This document shows positions 24,792-36,556 of a DNA stretch of 64,000 bases, in pieces. Both the position numbers and the translations under genes were made by a program. The first letter of the stretch is position 1. The number at the start of each line of letters is the position of its first letter. The stretch is taken from contig CM072811.1 of NCBI GenBank assembly GCA_037013495.1, positions 46,507,452-46,571,451 of the forward strand, in the 5' to 3' direction. The DNA comes from Hippophae tibetana. Taxonomy: Eukaryota > Streptophyta > Magnoliopsida > Rosales > Elaeagnaceae. The notes under the pieces were generated by a model. It did no database searches. It was not told the DNA's origin and saw only the letters and a list, made by a program, of their open reading frames with translations.

Positions 24792-25453
24792 CCCCCAAAC
24801 TTAAGTTTTTGCTAGTCCTCGAGCAAAAAAAAAAAAGAAATAAAACAAAGATAACTGCATTTAAAATAGTAATTTTCAAAATATTTCTTTTTAGTCATTC
24901 CAAATTACATAACTCAAAGAAATAAAAGAATTTTATCTAAGTATCACAATCAATTTAAAAATATATTCCATTTTCACAATGAATTGTAGTGTGTGTGTGA
25001 AGTCTTTTCATTTTTAGTCGCATGTAATCTGGATCAGTTTATGCAAATATAAAATCAAACAGATTTTAATAAAATCACAAATCTCATACGTTTATTTTTC
25101 ATTTCTCTCTCCACTAATATAGACAAAAACAACCAAAAATCAATAGGACTTTATTAAGCTTGTAATGTATGGCTTAGGTAAAGGTAGGATAAATGATATA
25201 TTTAGCTCAATTTTTCCTAAACATGTCATTTTAGGATTGAAACAAGAGATCTTCTATCATCACAATAAATACTTCCCAATTTAGAATATAACATCACATA
25301 CAATAACCCTTTTTTTTTCTTTCTTTCTTTTCTGTTTTTTTTTCAGTATCTTCTTTTTTTTTTGTTCTTTTTTTTTCAGTATCCCTTTTTTTCCGATATA
25401 TCTTTAAATATTTACTAACAATTGTCGAATGTTAGTGAGATAAGAACAATAGG

Positions 25454-25502
<49 letters not shown>

Positions 25503-26260
25503 TAGATAGGCTTTTGAAATGAAATAAAAATATATATATAAACTTTGAAGCTCAAAAGGGTATACTATGGATAAAACATGTGTAGGTAGATAGAAAGGCT
25601 CAAACGATCCAAAGATAAGTGATCATAAATGTTAAATGTTATCTATAATTTCGCTTCGAGAGAAAATCAAACAAATTTTAAGCACTGTGATACCACAAGT
25701 ATTAGTCAAATTCCATACTCACATATACATTTTCTAAATTACCATAGCAATTCACAATTCAAGACAAGTGATCATAAATATTTTAATTTGTAAAAATGAA
25801 ACATACGTAAAAATTCTTCATCGCTTAAACAATATTCAACTTTTTCAAGGAGCTATGCATCATTTAAAACAAAGAAATAAAATTAAATCACTATTCATCG
25901 CATAATATCTTCAATCAACCAAACAAAAAAAAATTCACAAGCAATAACATCCAGAAAATATTTCAATTAAGTTTAATATATCTACCACTCCTAAACTTAA
26001 TATACACATTGTCCTCAATGTGTGAAAGTTAAAGAACATATGAGAATGGTTTAAAGAAACTTCCTGGTTTTTTTGAATGGTAAATTCAAAATAGCTTCAT
26101 TTCTTCAAAATTGCACCTACGAAGAAAAATAAAAAAATAAAATAACACAACAAAATATAAAAACTAATAAATGCGAAAGAAAAAATAAATAAATAAAACA
26201 CATGGGTTGCCTCCCAAGAAGCGCTTGATTTATAGTCATCAGTTTGACTTCTCAATTATT
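24792..26260 (-). mobile_element. Internal non-coding part of a Ty3/gypsy element
   Basis: Minus-strand sequence has three blocks I recognise from the region before the 3' LTR of plant Athila/Tat elements: the polypurine tract at 24792-24830; TTGAGGACAATGTG with TTAAGTTTAGGAGTGG at 25984-26023; and AAGCGCTTCTTGGGAGGCAACC at 26204-26226 (plus strand reads GGTTGCCTCCCAAGAAGCGC). No gag or pol frame survives. The element stops before the Copia B boundary at 26466. Confidence 0.6.
25461..25494. repeat. (AC)17 microsatellite
   Basis: Thirty-four bases of pure AC followed by a short AT run, inside the gypsy internal region. T-rich runs precede it at 25310-25390. Confidence 0.95.
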
Positions 26261-26271
26261 TTTCTTTTTGT

Positions 26272-26465
26272 TAGTTAAGATTTGTGTGTCAACAAAATCT
26301 CAACTTACGAGAAAATTGAAAAATAAATGAAGCCAACAATAATAACAATAAATAACAAATTTTTTTGTTTTTTTTTGTTTATGTGAGTTAAGATTTGTGT
26401 GTTAAACAAAATCTCAACTCACGAGAAAATTGAAGAATAAACTAAACAAACAAAAATAAAAATAA
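26272..26465. repeat. Two direct copies of a hairpin-forming unit
   Basis: A unit starting AGTTAAGATTTGTGTG occurs at 26273 and again at 26386, 113 bp apart. Within each, GAGTTAAGATTTGT can pair with ACAAAATCTCAACTC a few bases on, giving a stem of about 16 bp with one or two mismatches. The unit lies between the gypsy remnant and Copia B and belongs clearly to neither. Confidence 0.75.
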
Positions 26466-26576
26466 TGTTTTAGCCTTCACTAGCCAACTACCCTACTGAG
26501 ATTAAGTTCCTTCTTAGATGGAGAATATGTCTAACATCCTTCAGCTCCCAAATAGACCCGTTTGACTTAATTTTCA

Positions 26577-26783
26577 CTACACATTTGCCAATAATAGCAC
26601 ACGGTTGATCATCACCAACTTTTCAAGGTTTTGAAGGACATATTTATTGGAGAATTCTTTCTGTGAAGTAGCATGTAACGATGCTCCAGAGTCTAACACC
26701 CAAGATTCTTCCTTGCTCTCCAAAGAGCATATCAATGCATCATCTCCTCTTGAGGTGGAAGTGACATTTGTCATTGCCTTCAC
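26577..26783 (-). pseudogene. Copia B protease region
   Basis: Encodes TSRGDDALICSLESKEESW and the aspartic protease motif VLDSGASLHATSQKEF, continuous with the gag frame except for the stop that ends gag at 26784. The following residues (CAIIGK-like) are frame-shifted. The same block is found in Copia A (5955) and at the right edge of the window in Copia C. Confidence 0.85.
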
Positions 26784-27497
26784 TTATTGGTCCTTCGGTG
26801 CATTCTTGCATTGATTTTTGTAGTGCTTGGTTCTCCCACAATTCCAACACTCGATTGTCTTCGAGCTATGTGAATTATTAGGATTCTTGGATTTGGACCT
26901 CATGTCCTTTGATCTACCTCGGTAGTCTGTTCTACCACGTCCATTCCCTTTGGTTGAATTTCTTCCTCTTGACTCTGTATGCAAAACTAAAGAGGTTAAC
27001 AATTCACCCGACTCTCTATGTCGGGTCTCTTCATTGAGAACTAGATCACGAACATTGTCAAATTTCAACTTATTGCTTCTTGATGAGCTACTCACAACCG
27101 TAACAATAGCATTCCATCTTTCTGGTAGAGAAGACAAACGTATCAATGCTCGTACTTCTTCATCAAATTCAATTTCAACTGAACTCAATTGGGTTGTGAC
27201 TGTGTTAAGTTCATTGAGATGTTGAGCTACCGATGCGCCTTCTGTCATCCGCAAATTGAACAAACACCTCATTAGATGCACTTTGTTTGAGGCCGATGAC
27301 TTCTCATACATATTGGAGAAAGCTGCTATAAGACCCATCATGGTCTTTTCCTTTGCTATGTTGAAAACAATATTGTGGGATAACGTCAATCGAATAAATC
27401 TTAGGGCTTGTCTGTCTAGAAGATTCAAATCTTCTTCCTTCATAGCCTCTGACTTCTTCCCTGAGGGAGATTGATACAAATAATCCCCTATCTGCAT
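26784..27497 (-). CDS. Copia B Gag, mostly intact
   Basis: A 237-residue open frame. UBN2-type gag region with LMRCLFNLRMTEGASVAQHL and LIRLSSLPERWNAIV, then a basic stretch rich in Arg and Ser, and a zinc knuckle CWNCGRTKHYKNQC (C-x2-C-x4-H-x4-C with the Gly replaced by Lys). The N-terminus is short: a stop precedes MQIGDYLYQ, and upstream codons (KLKKVDGTNLGF) show the original frame began earlier. Gag packages element RNA. Whether this copy is expressed is unknown. Confidence 0.85.
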   Translation of the reverse strand: MQIGDYLYQSPSGKKSEAMKEEDLNLLDRQALRFIRLTLSHNIVFNIAKEKTMMGLIAAFSNMYEKSSASNKVHLMRCLFNLRMTEGASVAQHLNELNTVTTQLSSVEIEFDEEVRALIRLSSLPERWNAIVTVVSSSSRSNKLKFDNVRDLVLNEETRHRESGELLTSLVLHTESRGRNSTKGNGRGRTDYRGRSKDMRSKSKNPNNSHSSKTIECWNCGRTKHYKNQCKNAPKDQ

Positions 27498-27741
27498 TTT
27501 TCAAAACCCAAATTTGTGCCATCGACTTTCTTGAGTTTCACCTTTCATTCATCTGCATCCATTACTCTCACTTAAATTTGAATTTCTCTTGATCATTTCT
27601 GACTATTTTATGAAAACTATCGTGTATTAGAACATCTTCATCGACAAATCAATATCACTAACAAAATGTTAATATTCATGTAATTCATTATTCACTTGAA
27701 TAGTAACCTCGCAAAAAATTGACAGAAATCAACACAAAAGT

Positions 27742-28304
27742 TGTTGGAAATTATGCAAATTCTCGATAAACCAAATTTATAAGAAAATAAAATAGATAAA
27801 ATAACACAAATTTAATAACGAAATTCGATCAATTTTACTTACGTCTCCGGATTTACTATAAATTTTTTTACTGAAAAAGAGAAAATATACGAAATTTTTA
27901 CAATACTCACAACCCAATTACATCTAAGAAGATTACTCTCAATTTTTTCTAATTAATTTTTTTTAAGTTTTTCTCTCAATTAGAATGATCACTTGATAAT
28001 AAATTTATTATAATTATATATTTATTTATAAGAAAATTCATCCCTTAAATTTCAAAACATTCCTTTGAGAATTAAGTCTTTATTTGATGATTCATTGATT
28101 TTTTCTTATTGAAACAAGGTTAATTATTCAAGAGGTTATTTGTAGATGCTTTAGCTTTTTGACTATGATATCCTCTCTCTGCCTATCTCTCCTTCAATAT
28201 TAGTTCTTGACTTTGGCTGGTCCATTTTTACTACATGAATTGTTCCATCTTTTACTCCATATTTTACTCCTTAATTTGTTCATTAAATTAAGGAGTTTTA
28301 TAGA
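27742..28304 (-). repeat. 5' LTR of Copia B, enlarged
   Basis: Same family LTR as Copia C but about 560 bp instead of 449. Extra sequence, roughly 28070-28225, sits in the U3 region. The distal end (CTCCTTAATTTGTTCATTAAATTAAGGAG) matches the start of the family LTR, but the final TAACA is not clear, so the outer edge is approximate. Confidence 0.75.
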
Positions 28305-28457
28305 TCTTCACGATTCGTTGGATGATGATGATTTTCTGGTGGATTTTCTTATGTTCGTTTCTTGTGTTTTTATGGTAAATTTTAGTCAGATTTCTGGTGT
28401 TGCTCTTGTTCGTTGGTCAATCACAAGCACAGAGAAGCAATGATTCTCATAATTTGG

Positions 28458-28797
28458 TTATGGCCTCAAATGTTCTAATAGGCTTGGAGCTTCGTACCCT
28501 GAAGAATCTTTCTTAAGCTCACTAGTTGATAAAGTGATTGAAATCATGGATACATGGCAGCGCCTTGATGTAACCGAGGAATTCTTCTCTTTATAATTTC
28601 TGCAATGGCCACTATCTTGCTTATAGCTTGTCCCGTTGCTTTCAAGATATCTTTTATGCGTATTTCCTGAAGAAGTCTAGTGGTATAATTGATGTAGTTT
28701 CTGATTGCACCTTGGGTACTGGGTAGTGATTCGAATCTCGTTTTCATTGATAGGCGATTCGACGTTAGGCTTCTCGACCTTGTGGTACATATCCATG
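28458..28797 (-). pseudogene. Alba-domain protein pseudogene
   Basis: Minus-strand similarity to the plant Alba family of DNA/RNA-binding proteins. It starts at an ATG at 28797 (MDMYHKVEKPNVE, then ENEIRITTQ). A short insertion at the glutamine shifts the frame, after which GAIRNYINYTTRLLQE, KATGQAISKIVAIAEIIKRR and IPRLHQ follow in another frame. About 30 residues of the normal domain are then missing, and a third frame gives MISITLSTSELKKDSSGYEAP to a stop at 28458. No introns are visible, as in a processed copy. It cannot encode a normal Alba fold. Confidence 0.85.
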
Positions 28798-28855
28798 ATT
28801 GGTAGATTTGAGATTCTTCGGAATAAATGAAAAGAAAAATAGAAAATATCGTTGA

Positions 28856-29058
28856 TTGCCTCTCTGAGATTCGATGGTGCCTCAAATGTGGATGTGACTA
28901 AATTTGAGACTAACTTGGCCCCTTATCCTAGAGTCCACTGTATGGTTTCATCCTACGCACTTGTTATCTCTGCTGAGAAAGCTAACCATGAGGAACTCTT
29001 GTTGCTGAAATCACTAACAGTGCTTTTGAACCCTCATCTATGATGACCTTTGTATTGA
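28856..29058 (+). pseudogene. Alpha-tubulin gene fragment
   Basis: Plus-strand frame reads [40 protein letters not shown] and ANHEEL, then after a frameshift [14 protein letters not shown]. This is the middle of alpha-tubulin (the normal block is SLRFDGALNVDVTEFQTNL). It covers about 65 residues out of about 450. Several conserved positions are changed. The fragment starts 58 bp from the Alba pseudogene on the other strand. No tubulin sequence continues on either side. Confidence 0.88.
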
Positions 29059-29266
29059 ATGTTGCTTTTCTTCGTGGATAACCACGAGTGTGAATCTTAG
29101 GTTTTCTCTGTTGTTTTGGTGATGGGTCCGATGACCTTCAATCTTGTTTCCTTCTTCTTTTCGGTTTTCTTGACTACGAAGAAGATGAAGAAAATTTCTT
29201 GGGTTTTTAGATTGCTTTTATTGGGCCTTTTCGTTGAGACGTGTATCCATTTCATGTGGATTTCAA

Positions 29267-29449
29267 ATGGGTCTTACTTCAACCTTTGTTGTTTGGGCTG
29301 GTTTTTTTGGAAGTTCAACTTCGAAAAACAAATTTGGTTTTTCTTCTTCAGGTGGACTTACACTTAAATGGTATAGGATTGGTGCTCTAATGTCAATAAC
29401 TGCAGGATTATTAGCGTCCTTCATTTATACATGGGTACATTTTTGTTGA
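29267..29449 (+). CDS. Unrecognised 60-residue frame with a membrane segment
   Basis: Begins MGLTSTFVVWAGFFGSS, passes a Ser/Lys/Gly stretch (KNKFGFSSSGGL), and ends with a hydrophobic helix, ALMSITAGLLASFIYTWV. It looks like the C-terminus of a small membrane protein. Hydrophobic codons also extend upstream (29116-29265) in other frames. I do not recognise the family. Next to two pseudogenes, it may be a third gene fragment. Confidence 0.3.
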   Translation: MGLTSTFVVWAGFFGSSTSKNKFGFSSSGGLTLKWYRIGALMSITAGLLASFIYTWVHFC

Positions 29450-29450
29450 T

Positions 29451-30099
29451 AATGTAATCAATGAAAAATAGTTTTGAAAATAACAATTTCGATTGTCATA
29501 TTATCGTCATTGATTTAAGGCTCAAAATAACATACATATATTGTATAACCTTTTTATTTTTCTCAAAAATTTGATGGGAGTGAGGGTGAGAAAAGGGAAA
29601 ATAATGGAGGCTACTTTCGCGCGATTGCACAAATGGGTTTTGATAGTGGGCTTGATGAAGCTTTTTAAATTTTTCTTAATTAAGCAGTATGTTATTAAGG
29701 GCATTATGGCCCATAATATTAAAATTTGATTTTTATATGTGAAATACTTTACTGAGATAAAGTGTACTTTTAATGAGTTATAATACATGTAGACACCTTA
29801 ATCCATTATATGTGTTGATTTGAATAACTATTCATCGAATTGTACTGGTTGAAAAATAATTGCGACTCACATAATTGTTTAATGTTAGATAGAAATAGAC
29901 TAAAACCAAATGTTAATTATATTATTAGAGAGCAATCCCACAAGATGAGCTTTTTTAAGTGTTAAATTATATATATTCCACATAGAACTCAATATTTACA
30001 TTCTTATTGAACTACTGTTAACTACACCAAACCCTCATTTCCTCTATAAACAAGAGTAGCCTAATCTAATAAGAAGCTAGGCACTAAAATTTCTACTAA
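29451..30099. other. Intergenic, includes NPF 3' UTR
   Basis: AT-rich. The 30000-30099 part is the likely 3' UTR of the minus-strand NPF gene. No recognisable coding sequence. Confidence 0.4.
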
Positions 30100-33000
30100 T
30101 TAAACTTGATGTGAAAGCTCCAATCCATCATCAGACTTGGCACTACATTCTTTCTTTTGCATCTGAAGTGGCTTAAAAGTGTACATTTTTGCACAACAAC
30201 AATAATAGATCAAATTAAGAACCTGCAACAAAGTGATCAACCAATAAAAATACTCCAATTTTCCCTTGTTCAAATTATCATTAGGAAGCCAATTTGAGCC
30301 ATCAGAAGCAGCACTAAATTTGTGAATAAGGGAAACTAGAAGAGTGCTCACATAATTCCCCATTGAAATTGCAAGCCAAAACAAAGCAGTGGCAGTACTT
30401 CTCATACTTTCTGGTGCTTGATCATAGAAAAACTCCAAATGCCCAATTGACATAAATGCTTCAGCCATTCCATGAAGACTATATTGAGGAATTAACCAAA
30501 ATACTGAAATGGGTATTACCGAATGAGGTTGATTAACAAGTCCCCGTACTAAAGCTACATGTTTGCGTTTTCTTTCAATAAAACCAGCAACCAAAGTGGC
30601 TATTATTGAAATGAAAAATCCAATTCCCATTCTGTGAAGGAAAGTGATTCCCCGCTCTAGTCCGGTGAACCGACGAGCGATTCTGATGAGAATGCGGTCG
30701 TAGATGACAATTGTGGAGAGCATGGTGACAATGGTGAAGACTGACATTGAGCCTGCTGGGATTTGGAAGGATTTTGTGATGTGTCTGTCCATTGTTTTGG
30801 CTTGTTGAAGGGAGAAAGTGCTTTGTTGAGCATAAGCTGTGATGAGGATTATTCCTGAGGCCCATATTGGGCCCATTCTGATTATTGATTTCAGTTCTTC
30901 AACTCTGTGAACTGTGCTAAGTCTCCATAAGTTGGGAGATTTTATGTTATCTTCCTCTGTTATAATAGCTGCCTTGTCAAAAATTCTGCCACAAATTCAA
31001 TTAAGAAATTAGTTTATTAAAGATGATTAGTATATAGTTTGAAAGGATGTAAAGAATAACTTAATTTCAATAGCACTTAACATTTGGGCTCTCATCAAAC
31101 TAATAACTCATGTTTGCTAATTGATATGGGCCGGTGATGATTAAAAATGCCTTTTATAAAGTCCACTGTAAGGCGTAAGCCAATGGGCCCAAAAGCAAAG
31201 ATGTGGTCCTCATGTTATTTATCACATGAGAACTAAATTTCTCGTATATACTCACTCACACACTCACAAACACAGATACACATATGCAATGACAGAGTTC
31301 GAAATCAAGTACTCACAATGAGCCTATGACATTGCATTATAAGGAAATTGGTTATTAAGACTCGGAACTTAAATGCTACATTTAATCTAGTAATGGAGGC
31401 AAGTGGCGATCAAGTTGAATGTTGCTTTGGTATGGATAAGGTCCATAAGGATATGGGGGTGACTAATAATGGATCAAATGGATCAGAAAGAGCAAGCATA
31501 GTTTTTGTTGTTTTGCCAAATCCAAAAAGAAAATATGACCTAGAGTCATAGACCAAGAATTGTGCTGCTACTTCATAAAGATGGTATGGAGTGTGGTCCC
31601 TATAGTTTTGTATGGATCTGCCTGCTGCCAACTAATGATAGCTATAACAATTAGAAACCCGCCCTAAATAGACAAAAATAATGTAAGAATAGCAATAACT
31701 TATTCGGTGATATCTAACTACTGCTTTGAAGTATGATGGAGAAAAAAAGTAGGAACATGGATTGAGAGATATTGTCAATATAGATAGAAATGGATCGTCA
31801 TTGGTCTATAAGCACTTGGAGAGCATGTATCCCAAATTTGCCCCTTAAATGTTTCTGCTGGGAAAATTTTGAGGGTGGGCTGTCTGATAAAGGGATAAAT
31901 CGGTGATTTTACTTTCTTTTTAATCGATTTGAACTTTTTTAAAATAAAAAAATAGTGGGATATTCTAAGTAAAATTTGGTATGTTTCTACAGTTTTCCCC
32001 TAATAAATTATATAAATAATCTAATGGACAAAATTGGGCTTTTTTTGTTTTTACTTTCTGTACTCCATGGTAATAAAACTAAACTATTTTATAAATTTTG
32101 AACATGTTTCAATATTTGGTTATCAAGTGTTTAATTCCATGCCGACAACCCATTTGAATTTATGTTGAAAATTATAAAATTTAAAAAGTGACATGACATT
32201 ATAACTTAAGTACAGGGTGTTACATAAATTTAACAGGAAAAGAAAAGTCATACATAAAAGAGACAAATATTTACTGGTTTTGATGCATCACCGAAAGCAT
32301 TAAAATGACAAGTTAACAACTTGAGGGAAAATGGGTAATATCCATATATGCCCAACAGTTCAACTTCAACTGTTGAACAAATATGGATCCAAGTGAGAGG
32401 GAGAGAGACTTACTTCATTTGCTTTGTGTGAAGTAACTTCCCATCCAAAGATATAGAAGCATCAAGTTCATCATTGTGATAGAGTAAAGAGGGGTTAGAA
32501 ACCATAGGTAGTTTCCTTTTCTTCCAAGTAGCTACAAAGACTTGTATCAACCGGGTAAATGGACTACCTGATGGGTCCATGTTCCGGTAAAGTGGGTACC
32601 CGATTATAAACACGATAATTGAGAGAAACATAGCTATAGTGGGAATACCAAGTCCGATACCCCATCCAATGTTATCTTGAATATAAACAAGGACTGTGAC
32701 AGCTACAAGTATGGATGCTCCCATTGCAAAATAGTACCAATTGAAGTAATTCCATGTCTTGGTGGTTTGATTTGGATCCGACTCGTCAAATTGGTCTGCC
32801 CCAAAGGTCACTACACAGGGTCGAATCCCGCCCGACCCGATTGCTGCTAATAGTAGAGAAACATAGAGAATTGCAACTTGTCCTGTATTAGCTTCTTTGC
32901 AATTTGGATCTCCTAATTCACATGGAGGTGGCCTTAGTTGAGGAAGTATTGCTGATAGTGTCAATGTAATCATTCCCTAATCAACAAAATAAAAAAATTA

Positions 33001-33647
33001 ATAAATAATTAAGTTAATAAGAATCAAACTGAAACTTTTAAAGGTAATTTATTTATATCTTAACAATTGATATTCAAAAATATAATTTTCTATCTACTCC
33101 ATCTTTCTAAAAGACAATCGAAATATGAGAATGTAAAACATTGGTAATGTAATATTTTATAGCTACACTAAATTATAATAACATTGAAAAGAAATTTTTA
33201 AAATTTGGTAATTAAGATTTATTTTCTCTCATTTTAGGTAATAACTTCGTCAAATAAAAAAGGTAAATGAAAAAAAGAGTTGAATTACAATTTGGTAAAC
33301 CATGGAAGCAGCTACGATGGTCCAGAAGCGGCCGGCAAAAGAGTCAGCCATGAAAGCACCAAGCAAAGGAGTCAAGCTAGCAGTGCCACCTAAATTAGTG
33401 AGGGTGTTGGCTGCTTTGGTTAATGGCATATGGAGCTCTTGTGTCAAGTAGCTTATCATGTTTGTGTTGAATCCCACCACTGCTAGCTTCTCACATATCT
33501 CATTGGCTACACAAAGCAATAATTAAGATTAATATAATTATCAATCATGCATATTAGTATAAATCAATTGAGCAAATGCTTACCAAAGATAAAGGGCATT
33601 GTAATGAGCCCTCCTTTTTTTCTTCTACCTTCCATGAACTTTTCCAT
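30100..33647 (-). CDS. NPF3.1: NPF (NRT1/PTR) transporter, NPF3.1-like
   Basis: Twelve-helix proton-coupled transporter of the major facilitator superfamily. Exons on the minus strand: 33647-33584, 33506-33289, 32976-32414 and 30985-30100, all GT-AG, phases matching, 576 residues. The start MEKFMEGRRKKGGLITMPFI leads into helix 1 with the proton-coupling motif E-x-x-E-K (EICEK, 24-28). GGIRPCVVTFGADQFDE is the PTR signature, DPNQTTKTWNYFNWYYF follows, and FYDQAPESMRSTATALFW lies near residue 468. The residues follow NPF3.1 along the whole length. Family members carry nitrate, nitrite or gibberellins, so the substrate here is unproven. Intron 3 is 1428 bp and holds no clear gene. The subgroup is inferred from residue pattern. 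Confidence 0.93.
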
Positions 33648-33700
33648 TTTAAGTACTTAGTCTTATGGATAGTAGTGCATTAAATGATCCTTCAGGCTCT

Positions 33701-33710
33701 ATTATTTATA
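33701..33710 (-). promoter_or_regulatory. TATA box of the NPF gene
   Basis: TATAAATAAT on the minus strand, 54 bp before the ATG, implying a 5' leader of roughly 25-30 bases. Confidence 0.6.
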
Positions 33711-35505
33711 GGCAGGTAGTGAACCGAAGGGTTTGGACAATGAGTAAATATCTATTGAAACTACCCTTTATTAAACTATTTTAATGACCACAAATAATAA
33801 ATATAATTTTTTTTTAAGAACACGATATATAAGGTTATATGGTAGTAAAGTTCCACCTTTCAACAATTACAATTTTGTGAATGCGTGGCTAGAACTGCCA
33901 TAAAAAATATTTATAATTTTAGACAATAAAACAAAATAATTATTATTATATAAGGCTACTAATATATTTTAAAAAAGCACTATACATCTCTGGTTTTCAA
34001 AATTTAATAAACGTTCAATTATAAATTAAAAAATTGCTATAAAAATATAATCATAATTGTGGACAAAAAAAATAATTATTTTTATATTAGGCTACTAAGA
34101 TATTTAAAAAACAAAAAATACTAGACAGCTCTGATTTTTAAAACTTCATTTTGTTAAAGATAAGAATTTAAATTTAACAAAACAATGCAATTATAAATTA
34201 GGCAAAGAATAATGATATTCTCTTAAGTTATTTCATTTTAATCTAACTTATAAAAAAAAAGTGAGAAATGATAAAAAAAATTGAGTAATTTTTTAATTAA
34301 ATTTATCATATGATTTTAATATGATTTTATTAATAGAGGTTAAAATTATTATTTTAATCATTATTTTTGCATTCAACAATAACACCAATAATGTATTATT
34401 TTTTATCTAATTTATTTTCTAATTTTAATTTTTTTATTATCTTCACCTAAATAATAATATTTTATTATAAATTTTACCTTTTATTCTTCTATTGCTTTTT
34501 TTCCCGGTAACAATAGGATCAAAAAAATCTATTTTAATGGACAAATAATCACTTAAGAATCTAACCTACCTGATTTTGACAAACCTTTTTATATAAATTA
34601 TTACATAAATTGTAAAACACATTATATGGATGTTGCAACGTAATATATAGCATTACTCATCTGTCTTAATGTGTAAATTGTTTTGTAGTATAATAACAAA
34701 TATTTTAAATGGATATTAGAAAGGTGTGAGTTCAAATAATATCAAAGATATTAATTATTTATAAAAGCATAGTTAGGATGTTTATTCATGTTATCTTGGT
34801 GCTTATAAAGAGTACATTATAAGCACTTCTTTTGGTGATTTTAAAATATAAACAACACAGATATTATCATTCCAATTTTTAATATTACGTCAACATCAAG
34901 GACAAAACTAAAGAAAACACGATATTTCATCTAAAATCTTTTTCATTTTAACTTTATATTTATTTAATTATATATTTTTTAATAAAATATCAATATTCTA
35001 TCATATTTATTAATCAAATAACTCGTATCAACTTAATCAAATATAAAGAGTTAAATAAATCTAAAACACCATCGTTATTTTAAATAACATATAATGCATA
35101 TAATATGCGAATACTTATACAAATTAATTCTAACTTTAAGATCATTTATTAAATTTAAATTATAACTTAAAAAATTAATTAATTTTAATATTAATTAATT
35201 TTAATTTTATATCTAATTTTTTTCTTCTTAACATTTTGCATAACGTATTGTATTGATGGATACGTAGTAAAAAAAACTTCACTAGCGTTTTTTATTAGCT
35301 CTTAATATCTTTATTTAGTTCTTCCTATAGAGGAAATACCAGCAACCTATGTAATTTGCTCTTTCACAATGACTTAGGAATTTTTAAGATTAATTAAAAA
35401 AATTAAAATCCTACAATTTTTTCTTGATCTAAAAAAGAAAAATCTAATTCAAAAAATAGGAAACATACAAAATTTAATTGAAGAAAATAGCACCCTATAT
35501 CAAAA

Positions 35506-35507
<2 letters not shown>

Positions 35508-35546
<39 letters not shown>
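35508..35546. repeat. (AT)n microsatellite
   Basis: About 39 bases of alternating A and T. A short minus-strand frame across it is caused by the repeat. Confidence 0.95.
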
Positions 35547-35548
<2 letters not shown>

Positions 35549-36534
35549 CATTGGAAAGTACCAAAAAAAGAAAATCTACTTGTAAGATCTTACGAAGAAA
35601 AAACAATGTATCTACTAGATTAGAATATAAACCTTTTTCATTGTTAAGTATTCATTTTAGGTGTAGAATAGAGAATATTATTGAGATTCGATCATATTTT
35701 TTTTATTTTGAAAAATAGACCCAAAGTATGCTATCAAATGATTGTTGATAATTAGAATATAATTTAATAACAAGGGAGGAGGATAATTTACAATAAAAAA
35801 AAAAAAAGGAGGAGAAGTAGGAGAGAAAAAGGAATAGTGGCCAATCAAATTATCTTGAGAAAATGACGTTGGACACTCATTCTACTAAAAGGAAAGGTCT
35901 CAATCATGAAATGAAGGCATGGCCAATCGGCTTATCATAGAAGGATGTATATATATGGCATGCGTATTGTAGGTAGTAGTGCGATACTTCTGGTTAATAT
36001 AGGACGCGTTACAGCATAGACAACTACTAATAAAATAATCAATTTAATGTACAACTGTAATTTTTTATTGGGTAAAACTTGAAGAAGGTTCCTCGTTTTC
36101 ATTGGATAAATAAGTTAATATTAGATTAAATATAAACATTTTTGATTTTTTTTTAAAATAATATCATAACCCGTAATTTATAAGTCATGTATTATCAATT
36201 TTTTTTATAAAAATAAATATTTTTAATCTTATAATTTATTAAAATAATCACTTCTAGTGTATCAAAAATATTAAAAACAAACATTTATATTACCTAATTT
36301 TTATAAATAATGAGGTTATAAATATCCAATTTTAAAATTATGAGACTAAATATCTCATTTGTATATGGTAATGAAACTATTATGATTTTTTAAAAAAATT
36401 AAGAAACTTTTAGTATCCAATGTATTAATTATGAAACAAAATTAATTAAATTAAATAATTATAAAAACAATGTTACCTATTTTTATTTTTATTTATTGAA
36501 TTTGGGAATTTTGTAAGTTGATGTAAGAAAAAAA

Positions 36535-36556
36535 TATTATTATTATTATTATTATT
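36535..36556. repeat. (ATT)n microsatellite
   Basis: Seven ATT triplets in a row in an AT-rich intergenic stretch. Confidence 0.9.

Larger units (their letters stand above)
26466..28304 (-). mobile_element. Copia B: 5' part of a Copia A-family element
   Basis: Contains a 5' LTR, leader, gag, protease and the first bases of the pre-integrase region (LVGQLASEG-like at 26466-26560). The rest of pol and the 3' LTR are missing, so it ends abruptly at about 26466. The primer-binding site is also lost: after the LTR end at 27742 the minus strand goes from CCAACAACTT directly to GTGTTGATTTCTGTC, whereas Copia C has CTAGTATCAGAGC there. No target duplication can be checked because one end is gone. 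Confidence 0.88.

Noticed and set aside
31348..31631. Short frames on both strands inside NPF intron 3
   Set aside because: No similarity, and they lie within an intron whose borders give the expected full-length transporter.
35403..35606. Frame with repeated Ile-Tyr residues
   Set aside because: Caused by the (AT)n microsatellite.
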